DNA of 12,942 nt from an uncultured Bacteroides sp. GTDB taxonomy: Bacteria > Bacteroidota > Bacteroidia > Bacteroidales > UBA11471. Shown piece by piece: positions 6,956 through 12,942 of the stretch (positions within the stretch are counted from its first letter, which is position 1; every line of letters begins with the position of its first letter). The translations under genes and the position numbers were made by a program. The stretch covers positions 1 through 12,942 of the forward strand of contig CAJLYN010000041.1 of assembly GCA_905210875.1 (NCBI GenBank), given 5' to 3'. Below the pieces are notes generated by a model, which was not told the origin of the DNA, did no database searches, and worked only from the letters and a program-made list of their open reading frames with translations.

Positions 6956-8045
6956 ACTCATCATAATTTTCTTCGCCCTCCTCGTCGGCAAAATCATCGT
7001 CGTCGAAACGAGGATCGAGATTGTGATGAGACAGCGCAACAACTCGATTGTCTTCGCTGTTGACGGCTTCCCACAAAGCGTCTTTCAATTCGCCGATACC
7101 CTGACCGGTAACCGAGGATATATACACGACGGGCAAATCGTCGGGCACGGTCTTCTTCAACTCGGACAACAGTTCATCGTCGAGCATATCGCATTTCGAT
7201 ACCGCCAGTATGCGGTGCTTGTCGAGCAGTTCGGGATTGTAGGCAGCCAGTTCACCGAGAAGTATTTCATAATCACGGGCAATGTCGTCGGAGTCGGCCG
7301 GTACCATAAAGAGCAACACGGCGTTGCGCTCGATGTGGCGCAAGAAACGCAGACCGAGGCCTTTGCCCTCGCTCGCGCCCTCGATAATACCGGGAATGTC
7401 GGCCATGACAAACGAGCGGTTGTCACGATAGGATACAATGCCGAGGTTGGGCTCCATCGTCGTGAAAGGATAGTCGGCAATCTTGGGTTTAGCCGCCGAG
7501 ACGGCCGAGAGCAGGGTCGACTTTCCAGCGTTGGGAAAACCCACAAGACCTACGTCGGCGAGCAGTTTCAGTTCAAGGACGACTGTCCGCTCAATAGCCG
7601 GTTCGCCGGGCTGGGCATAACGGGGTGTCTGATTGGTTGCACTGCGGAAGTGCCAGTTACCCAATCCGCCGCGCCCACCTTTGAGCAACACGATTTCCTG
7701 ACCATCGTCGGTCAGTTCGCACAGGAATTCGCCCGTTACGGCATCGTAGGCCACAGTTCCGCACGGCACCTCGATGACACGGTCGGCCCCATCTTTTCCG
7801 GTGCTGCGGCAATCACTGCCCGACTCGCCGTTTCCGGCGTAGACATGCCGTTCGTAACGCAGGTGCAACAGGGTCCAGTAATTGCGGTTGGCGCGCAAGA
7901 TGATGTGTCCGCCGCGACCACCGTCGCCACCGTCGGGGCCACCCTTGGGGGTGTACTTGGCCCGGTGCAGGTGGGCCGAACCGGCGCCACCTTTTCCCGA
8001 GCGGCAATAAATCTTTACATAATCGACGAAATTTGATTCGGCCAT
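6930..8045 (-). CDS. obg: Obg-family GTPase (CgtA)
   Basis: 371 aa essential-type GTPase that acts on the large ribosomal subunit and responds to (p)ppGpp. The glycine-rich Obg fold occupies residues 1-160 ([19 protein letters not shown], then [12 protein letters not shown] at 35-46). The G domain follows: G1 GFPNAGKST (169-177), G2 around YPFTT (192-196), G3 DIPG (216-219), G4 SKCD (283-286, a variant of NKxD) and G5 ISS (309-311). The C-terminal end is not an OCT domain. It is a strongly acidic tail (about 347-371), mostly Asp/Glu with Tyr and Trp, as often seen in Obg proteins of this phylum. I chose the start at 8045 ([11 protein letters not shown]) because the upstream in-frame extension is non-conserved and crosses the promoter. 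pgeF begins inside its 3' end. Confidence 0.96.
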   Translation of the reverse strand: MAESNFVDYVKIYCRSGKGGAGSAHLHRAKYTPKGGPDGGDGGRGGHIILRANRNYWTLLHLRYERHVYAGNGESGSDCRSTGKDGADRVIEVPCGTVAYDAVTGEFLCELTDDGQEIVLLKGGRGGLGNWHFRSATNQTPRYAQPGEPAIERTVVLELKLLADVGLVGFPNAGKSTLLSAVSAAKPKIADYPFTTMEPNLGIVSYRDNRSFVMADIPGIIEGASEGKGLGLRFLRHIERNAVLLFMVPADSDDIARDYEILLGELAAYNPELLDKHRILAVSKCDMLDDELLSELKKTVPDDLPVVYISSVTGQGIGELKDALWEAVNSEDNRVVALSHHNLDPRFDDDDFADEEGEENYDEYDWDDDKV

Positions 8046-8104
8046 ATCGTGTAGTTTATAAGTTTCGGAACAAACGGGTTCCCCTCCATGAAAGAACCGT
8101 TGTA

Positions 8105-8135
8105 CAAAGATAGAGTTTTCTTTTTCTTCCACAAA
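8105..8135 (-). promoter_or_regulatory. Promoter for obg-pgeF
   Basis: On the minus strand, TTTG (8135-8132) is followed 19 bp later by TATCTTTG (8112-8105), an exact TAnnTTTG box at the expected spacing. The start site would lie near 8098, giving a leader of about 50 nt. This is the best-formed promoter in the window and shows that obg is expressed independently of adk. Confidence 0.68.
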
Positions 8136-8145
8136 ACAGGAAAGC

Positions 8146-8194
8146 TCCCGACAAAAAAATCCCTTCACTCCGCAGTCGGGAAATGAAGGGATTT
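8146..8194 (-). terminator. adk terminator with pseudoknot-forming potential
   Basis: In the adk transcript direction, AAATCCCTTCA pairs perfectly with TGAAGGGATTT (8194-8184 with 8167-8157, 11 bp), followed by a T tract of seven (8159-8153, partly in the stem). The 16-nt loop contains TCCCGAC (8181-8175), which is fully complementary to GTCGGGA (8152-8146) just after the T tract. The two helices interleave, so an H-type pseudoknot or an alternative hairpin is possible. The adk stop is 40 nt upstream. Confidence 0.7.
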
Positions 8195-8233
8195 CTGTAT
8201 CTCTGACAGCTACGGCTGAATACCGGCTGTTTA

Positions 8234-8812
8234 TCAGCAGGCACAACCATCGAGGGCACGAGTGATAGACTCAAAGATTGAGTCGACCGAGCCCATGCCA
8301 TGAATGGCTTTGTACTTGCCGTTGGCAATATAGAATTCTTTGAGAGGAGTCGTCTGACTGTGGTATACATCAAGACGCTTCTTGATGGTTTCGAGGTTGT
8401 CGTCGGAACGACCCGAAACCTGTCCGCGTTTGATGAGACGGTCGATCAACTCGGGCTCATCGACTTCAAGACCTATAACAGCAGAGAGTTCCATGCCACG
8501 GTCGCGCAAGAGAGCTTCAAGAGCCTCAGCCTGCGGAATGGTACGGGGAAAACCATCGAAAATAACGCCCTTGCGTGTCTCTGGCGTGGTGTCGAGCAAC
8601 TTGGCCAGCATATCGATAATGAGCGAATCGGGGAGCAGTTGACCCTTGGAAATGTAACCGTCGGCGATTTTTCCCAGTTCGCTGCCGGCTTTGATTTCTT
8701 TACGCAACAAGTCGCCGGTCGAGATATGGTACAAGCCATATTTCTCGATGAGTTTCTCGCTCTGAGTGCCTTTTCCCGAACCCGGGGCACCGAAAATAAC
8801 AATGTTCATCAT
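8234..8812 (-). CDS. adk: Adenylate kinase
   Basis: Interconverts ATP + AMP and 2 ADP in the cytoplasm. 192 aa. The P-loop GAPGSGKGT is at residues 8-16, the AMP-site segment STGDLLRKE at 31-39, and DGFPRT at 86-91. The LID region is short ([15 protein letters not shown], 128-142) with no zinc cysteines, i.e. the short-LID form. It ends in DGCAC. Two ATGs are adjacent (8812, 8809); the second gives the usual [10 protein letters not shown] start. It lies 62 nt downstream of hpt. That spacer holds a small CCTCG/CGAGG hairpin without a U tract and an A-rich stretch just before the ATG, so hpt and adk are probably one transcript. Confidence 0.97.
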   Translation of the reverse strand: MMNIVIFGAPGSGKGTQSEKLIEKYGLYHISTGDLLRKEIKAGSELGKIADGYISKGQLLPDSLIIDMLAKLLDTTPETRKGVIFDGFPRTIPQAEALEALLRDRGMELSAVIGLEVDEPELIDRLIKRGQVSGRSDDNLETIKKRLDVYHSQTTPLKEFYIANGKYKAIHGMGSVDSIFESITRALDGCAC

Positions 8813-8874
8813 AATTTTTACCTATTTCTTGTTTTTCTTTTTTACCTCGTTTCCCAGGCGAGGGGAAAGTCAGT

Positions 8875-9417
8875 CTAATTATCTATCACATAAATATCTT
8901 TAAGGTTTCGCCCCTCTTCGTCATAATCGAGCCCATATCCCACAATGAAATCGCGAGGTATCTCAAAAGCCGCGTAATCGACCGTCAGGTCGTAACGCAA
9001 CGACTCGGGTTTGAAAAGCAGAGACGCAATCTTGACAAACTTGGGGTTTCGCCGCTGCAAATGCTGCAACAAGGCATGCATTGTCGTGCCGGTATCTACA
9101 ATATCCTCAACCACAATTACCGTGCGACCATTCACGTCGGCATGGAGGTCCTGCAACAAATCGACCGTTCCGGTTGTCTCGGTTCCCTCATACGACTTCA
9201 TGCGCATGAAGGCAACCTCGCAGGGGCGGCCTATCTCGCGCAGCAGATCCGATGCAAACATGAAGGCACCGTTCAGCATGACGACAAAAAGCGGAGAAGA
9301 ATCCTTATCCATCACATCGGCTTCGATGCGACGGGCTACCCGTTTCACGGCACGGGCTATTTCCTCACCCGAGATATAGGGCTTGAATGTCTTGTCTTTG
9401 ATATGTATCTTTTCCAT
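8875..9417 (-). CDS. hpt: Hypoxanthine phosphoribosyltransferase
   Basis: Salvages hypoxanthine (and often guanine) with PRPP to IMP/GMP in the cytoplasm. 180 aa. The PRPP-binding motif VVEDIVDTGTT is at residues 102-112, the pyrophosphate loop LNGAF at 48-52, the flexible-loop KSYEG at 74-78, the purine-contact Lys in FKPES (K136), and FIVGYGLDYDE at 157-167. I chose the ATG at 9417 (MEKIHIKD); the in-frame extension upstream (to 9576) is not conserved-looking and spans the -7 box. The stop is TAG. It is the first gene of the leftward nucleotide cluster. Confidence 0.95.
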   Translation of the reverse strand: MEKIHIKDKTFKPYISGEEIARAVKRVARRIEADVMDKDSSPLFVVMLNGAFMFASDLLREIGRPCEVAFMRMKSYEGTETTGTVDLLQDLHADVNGRTVIVVEDIVDTGTTMHALLQHLQRRNPKFVKIASLLFKPESLRYDLTVDYAAFEIPRDFIVGYGLDYDEEGRNLKDIYVIDN

Positions 9418-9435
9418 CTGATTATGAAAGACCGA

Positions 9436-9443
9436 CAAAGGTA
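9436..9443 (-). promoter_or_regulatory. -7 box for hpt-adk
   Basis: TACCTTTG on the minus strand matches TAnnTTTG and would start transcription about 12 nt before the hpt ATG. No TTTG is found at the proper -33 distance (the nearest TTG gives only 14 bp), so it is a partial match. Confidence 0.45.
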
Positions 9444-9549
9444 CAAACTTTACGCTACAAGTCCAGATTTTTTGACGAAAATCGCAACACGATTCACTGT
9501 ACAATAGAGGATTTTCGGCCGACAAGGCAGATATTCTCAAAAAAACAAA

Positions 9550-9557
9550 TATCTTTG
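9550..9557 (+). promoter_or_regulatory. -7 box for nnr
   Basis: TATCTTTG matches TAnnTTTG, identical to the obg -7 box, and lies within the inverted repeat AAACAAA-TATC-TTTGTTT (9543-9560). A start near 9564 would leave a leader of about 87 nt. No -33 element is evident. The rest of the hpt-nnr divergent spacer (9418-9650) shows nothing further. Confidence 0.4.
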
Positions 9558-9650
9558 TTTGCAGGATGTCTCTCACCCATACGATAAAGGTCTTCCGCTT
9601 CTCTATACAAGGAGTGAGACGGTTTTCCGTTTTTTCAAAAACAGGCCACG

Positions 9651-11180
9651 ATGAAAATATTTACGACCGACAAGATAAAGAAAATCGACCGCTACACCAT
9701 AGAGCATGAACCGATTGCTTCCATCGACTTGATGGAGCGGGCCGCACGAGCCATTACCCACGAAATTTTGGGACGGTGGGGAAGCAGCCGACCGGTCATG
9801 GTATTTGCCGGGCCCGGCAACAATGGAGGTGATGCCCTGGCCGTAGCCCGTATGCTTGCAGAAGCAGGTTACTGGGTCGAATGTATACTTTTCAATCCCA
9901 AAAGCCGACTTTCTCCCGACTGTGAAATAAACCGTGACAGACTCTTGAAAACCGACGTGCGATTTCGAGAAGTCATACATGAATTTATGCCGCCTCGGCT
10001 TTCCACCGACATGTTAATCATCGACGGACTGTTCGGCTCGGGGCTTACCCGTCCCCTCGAAAATGCCTATGCTTCGGTGGTGCAGTACATCAATGCATCG
10101 GGTGCCGACATCGTGTCGATTGACATGCCATCGGGCCTGATGGGTGAAGACAACCAGGCATGCAACTGGCAGAACATCATACACCCCACCCTCACACTCA
10201 CCCTGCAATTTCCCAAGTTGGCATTCTTTGTGTCGGAAGAGGTTCCGCTCACCGGCACGTGGAAAGTGCTCGACATCGGATTACACCCCGACATCATAGA
10301 GACCGAAGACACCCTCTACCATTACCTTCCGCCACACGAAGTTGCCGACTGGCTGAAAGAACGGGAAAAATTCTCAAACAAATACGACTACGGGCACCTG
10401 TTAGTGGTAGCCGGGAGCCGGGGCATGGCAGGTGCTGCCGTACTGACAGCCCGCGCTGCCCTGCACAGCGGAGCCGGACTGGTGAGCATACACTCGGCAG
10501 CCCGCTGTGAGACCATACTCCAAACGGCCATACCCGAAGCCATGTTCCAAGCCGATACCGACGAAAACATCGTAAGTGAGATACCTCTCTCCCACCGATA
10601 CGACTGCATAGCCATCGGTCCGGGGCTGGGTTGGAATCCTGCCACGCGGGAAGCATTTGTGAAACTGCTCGCACAAGTATCGATGCCAATGGTAGTCGAT
10701 GCCGACGCCCTCAACCTCATGCACGACGACACAACACTGCTTGGCCTGCTGCCGCCGATGTCGGTCATCACGCCACACCACAAGGAATTCGATCGGCTCT
10801 TCGGTGAGAGCGAGACCTGTTACCAACGGTTACAAAAAGCCATGGAAATGAGCCGCCACTACCATATCGTCATTGTACTGAAAGGAGCCAACACCGCCAT
10901 TGTATCACCCGACGGCAAGGTCTACTTCAATGCCACGGGCAACCCCGGTATGGCCACAGCCGGCAGCGGCGACACCCTCACCGGCATCATCGCTGCATTG
11001 CTATGCCAACATTATGCTCCGGTAAAAGCCGCCATACTCGGCGTCGAACTTCACGGTCTGGCCGGTGACATTGCGGCCGGAAAGGAGTCGCAAGAGTATA
11101 TCACAGCCGGCGACATCTGTCACAATCTGGGACAGGCCTTTTACCGACTTCATACATTCAAACATACACAGAAACCCTAA
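9651..11180 (+). CDS. nnr: Bifunctional NAD(P)H-hydrate epimerase / ADP-dependent NAD(P)H-hydrate dehydratase
   Basis: Repairs hydrated NADH and NADPH: the N-terminal YjeF_N domain epimerises the R- to the S-hydrate, and the C-terminal ribokinase-like domain dehydrates the S form using ADP. 509 aa, the usual length for the fused form. Epimerase motifs are MERAA (28-32), FAGPGNNGGDAL (52-63), IDGLFGSGL (124-132) and SIDMPSG (156-162). Dehydratase motifs are KYDYGHLLVVAGS (244-256), IGPGLG (322-327), VDADALN (349-355), ITPH (373-376) and NATGNPGMATAGSGD (427-441), which carries the catalytic Asp. All key elements are intact. The start is the first ATG after the -7 box at 9550. The DUF4831 gene follows after 14 nt, so they form an operon. 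Confidence 0.95.
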   Translation: MKIFTTDKIKKIDRYTIEHEPIASIDLMERAARAITHEILGRWGSSRPVMVFAGPGNNGGDALAVARMLAEAGYWVECILFNPKSRLSPDCEINRDRLLKTDVRFREVIHEFMPPRLSTDMLIIDGLFGSGLTRPLENAYASVVQYINASGADIVSIDMPSGLMGEDNQACNWQNIIHPTLTLTLQFPKLAFFVSEEVPLTGTWKVLDIGLHPDIIETEDTLYHYLPPHEVADWLKEREKFSNKYDYGHLLVVAGSRGMAGAAVLTARAALHSGAGLVSIHSAARCETILQTAIPEAMFQADTDENIVSEIPLSHRYDCIAIGPGLGWNPATREAFVKLLAQVSMPMVVDADALNLMHDDTTLLGLLPPMSVITPHHKEFDRLFGESETCYQRLQKAMEMSRHYHIVIVLKGANTAIVSPDGKVYFNATGNPGMATAGSGDTLTGIIAALLCQHYAPVKAAILGVELHGLAGDIAAGKESQEYITAGDICHNLGQAFYRLHTFKHTQKP

Positions 11181-11194
11181 AAACAACCATCATC

Positions 11195-12280
11195 ATGCGA
11201 AGAATCTTTCTCACCCTCGGCCTTTTTGCGGCACTCGGCGTCTGCGCGCAGGAGACTGTCAAAGTGACGGCCAACAAGTTCAACGGATACGGCATCGTCT
11301 ACTCCCTGCCGAAAACTGCCATCGACATACGGGTAACCCTCTCCCGCACGATCGAAAAACCGGGACCTTTTGCTCAATATGCCCAGAAATATCTCGGAGA
11401 GAACCCGACAATCACCAAGAAGCGTACCGTGTGGAAAATCGAACAGGTCGACATCTTGCCAAAGGGCATTGCCGACCCCGAGAAACGCTATGCCATACAA
11501 CTGAAAAAAGAGAACCGCACCGCCTTCTACCTGAACGATGGAGGTATGCTCGTGTCGATAAACTGCAAGCCTGAGGCTGCACCCCGACACCCGCAACACC
11601 CCCTACACCCAGAAGCTCTAAAAAAAGAGGCGGCCGAGAAAGCTGCGGAATATGCCCAACTCTACACCGAGAGCATGCTCATCAGTTCGTCGGTACGCAA
11701 TATGGCCGAGACAGCCGCCCAACAGATTTACCTGCTGCGCGAATACCGGCTCGACCTGCTCACGGGCAACAGCGATGAAATTCCGCAAGGCCAGTCGTTT
11801 GAAATTCTGCTCAGAGAGATGAACAAGCGTGAATCACTGCTCACCTCTCTCTTCCTGGGTACGGCCGAAAGCGAAACCATCGTTGAAGACATCATTATAT
11901 CACCCGAGAAAAACAGCGCCGTTGCTTTCCGTTTTTCCGAACGGGAAGGTATTCTCTCCGACGACGACCTCTCGGGCGAACCGATTTACATCCACGTCGA
12001 TGCCAAAGAAATAGTTGAAGCACCTACCGACGCAAAAGGAAAAGTTGTCGCTCCAGACAAGAACGCCCTGGTCTACATCACTCCAGGCAAAGCCGACGTG
12101 AGTGTATTGTACAAAGGTGAAAGCCTGTGTCGTAAAGAGATACCGATGGCTCAACTGGGAGCCGAGTTCGGTATCGACCCATCGGTCTTCTCCGGCAGTG
12201 GAGCCGTCGAAGCGACATTCTGCCCCGAGAGCGGAGCCTTGCTGCACATAGGTATTACCGACGAAAAACCGGTAAAATAA
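11195..12280 (+). CDS. Exported DUF4831-family protein
   Basis: 361 aa. An N-terminal signal peptide (MRRIFLTLGLFAALGVCAQ) lacks a proper lipobox (LGVC), so the product is probably periplasmic or surface-located rather than lipidated. The body begins with a beta-rich segment (VYSLPKTAIDIRVTLSRTI, then KPGPFAQYAQKYLGENP, then the VWKIEQVDILPKGIADPE region) that I recognise as the DUF4831 pattern of Bacteroidota. A charged helix (EALKKEAAEKAAEYAQ) and a long beta-rich C-terminal half (to KPVK) follow. No catalytic motif is visible and the family has no assigned function. Being 14 nt behind nnr implies co-transcription, though a link between cofactor repair and an exported protein is not obvious. 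Confidence 0.82.
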   Translation: MRRIFLTLGLFAALGVCAQETVKVTANKFNGYGIVYSLPKTAIDIRVTLSRTIEKPGPFAQYAQKYLGENPTITKKRTVWKIEQVDILPKGIADPEKRYAIQLKKENRTAFYLNDGGMLVSINCKPEAAPRHPQHPLHPEALKKEAAEKAAEYAQLYTESMLISSSVRNMAETAAQQIYLLREYRLDLLTGNSDEIPQGQSFEILLREMNKRESLLTSLFLGTAESETIVEDIIISPEKNSAVAFRFSEREGILSDDDLSGEPIYIHVDAKEIVEAPTDAKGKVVAPDKNALVYITPGKADVSVLYKGESLCRKEIPMAQLGAEFGIDPSVFSGSGAVEATFCPESGALLHIGITDEKPVK

Positions 12281-12304
12281 CTGACGTCCAGACATAAAAG
12301 GACA

Positions 12305-12345
12305 AGGAGAGAGGAGAGTCTGCAACCGCGACTCTCCTCTCTCCT
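12305..12345. terminator. Bidirectional terminator between the DUF4831 gene and the outer-membrane protein gene
   Basis: A 16-bp inverted repeat, AGGAGAGAGGAGAGTC and its perfect complement, with a 9-nt loop (TGCAACCGC). CATTTT follows on the plus strand. It begins 24 nt after the DUF4831 stop and ends 24 nt from the stop of the leftward gene. Confidence 0.8.
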
Positions 12346-12369
12346 CATTTTAAGAACGCCGGCCATTGG

Positions 12370-12942
12370 TCAGAAAGCCACTCCTACCCGCAACGAGAGA
12401 GCATGATGCAATGTCACCGAGGTTCCGAAATAGCGTTTGTACCCGTCGTCATAAGAGTAATCGGTACTCTGCGACTGCAATACATAAGCCACGCCTACAT
12501 TGAGCGCACAGCGACCTACCAATGCAAACCGCACCCCGAGTGCGGGTGTGAAATAGGCGCCCATCGCCCAAATCGAATCGTCTTTCTTTCCGGGCGAAAA
12601 GCCTACCCGTACATCGGCGTAAGGCGACAATTCACTGTCTCTGAACGTAAATCGTGCAGCGGCATAAACAGGTGTAAAAAATGCTTCGCGATACACATCG
12701 CAGGCTACACCTCCACCGATAAAAAGCCAAGGGTTGAACGCATAGCCGTGTGTTGTTGATACCGACACGGCACTCTCGCCAGTCATCGTGGCCAACAGAG
12801 AGACGTCGGCAAAGCCCTCATAGCCGGGGCCTTTATGGTGAGAGAAAGAAGGTCCTGTAACACTACCGACCGCATGAGTTGCAACCGGCTCGTCGGTATT
12901 GCAGTTCTGGAATTCCGACATGATAGAGCTGTTCTCGGACGG
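12370..12942 (-). CDS. Outer-membrane beta-barrel protein, 5' end beyond window
   Basis: 190 codons are open to the window edge with no stop. An internal ATG at 12921 exists but would leave a protein with no signal peptide, so the true start most likely lies outside. From about residue 40 of the visible part, alternating polar/aromatic strands typical of a small barrel appear (PWLFIGGGVACDVY, FFTPVYAAARFTF, LSPYADVRVGF, IWAMGAYFTPALGVRF, LNVGVAYVL, TLHHALSLRVGVAF). The chain ends in Phe, the common recognition residue for outer-membrane insertion. About seven or eight strands are visible, resembling the OmpA/OmpW-like 'outer membrane protein beta-barrel' class. The function and exact family are not recognisable. 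Confidence 0.72.
   Translation of the reverse strand, partial: PSENSSIMSEFQNCNTDEPVATHAVGSVTGPSFSHHKGPGYEGFADVSLLATMTGESAVSVSTTHGYAFNPWLFIGGGVACDVYREAFFTPVYAAARFTFRDSELSPYADVRVGFSPGKKDDSIWAMGAYFTPALGVRFALVGRCALNVGVAYVLQSQSTDYSYDDGYKRYFGTSVTLHHALSLRVGVAF

Noticed and set aside
6642..8036. 464-codon open frame on the plus strand
   Set aside because: Antisense shadow of obg and pgeF, both with complete motifs; no recognisable protein features in the shadow.
12370..12921. Complete 183-aa protein starting at the ATG at 12921
   Set aside because: The frame is open to the window edge and this start would give an outer-membrane barrel without a signal peptide; treated as 5'-truncated.

Overview
The window reads as a chromosomal housekeeping segment from a member of the Bacteroidales (Bacteroidota), probably a gut commensal. 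The evidence is the presence of Bacteroidota-type promoters (TAnnTTTG at -7, in two cases with a -33 TTG/TTTG), a DUF4831-type protein, a lipoprotein OmpH/Skp, a short-LID adenylate kinase, A-rich leaders without a clear Shine-Dalgarno sequence, and balanced GC. I cannot fix the genus. No mobile element, CRISPR array, tRNA or rRNA was found.

Layout. (a) 1-1714, minus: a threonine module. A partial thrA (aspartate kinase joined to the start of homoserine dehydrogenase) is preceded by a 15-codon leader peptide, MYTRNITTHFTMTTP, with six Thr codons. Its last codons and stop lie inside a GC-rich hairpin, which looks like a ribosome-mediated attenuator. (b) 1807-3446, plus: a secreted GH28 pectin-type glycosidase with its own promoter and a candidate operator. 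(c) 3588-5042, minus: a pepD-family dipeptidase interrupted by an in-frame TAG 65 codons before the natural end. The tail behind the stop is intact and carries the last zinc ligand. (d) 5164-6030, plus: a small membrane protein of unknown function and a Skp/OmpH-like lipoprotein. (e) 6107-9417, minus: hpt, adk, obg and pgeF, a purine/nucleotide cluster. A terminator and a fresh promoter lie between adk and obg, and obg and pgeF overlap. (f) 9651-12280, plus: nnr (metabolite repair of damaged NAD(P)H) and a DUF4831 exported protein 14 nt behind it. (g) 12370-12942, minus: the C-terminal part of a beta-barrel outer-membrane protein that runs off the window.

All three convergent gene junctions carry a long perfect inverted repeat acting as a shared bidirectional terminator. 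The items most worth following up are the previously unlabelled thr leader peptide/attenuator and the amber codon in pepD. TAG is used as the ordinary stop in two other genes here (the Skp-like gene and hpt), so genome-wide TAG reassignment is unlikely.
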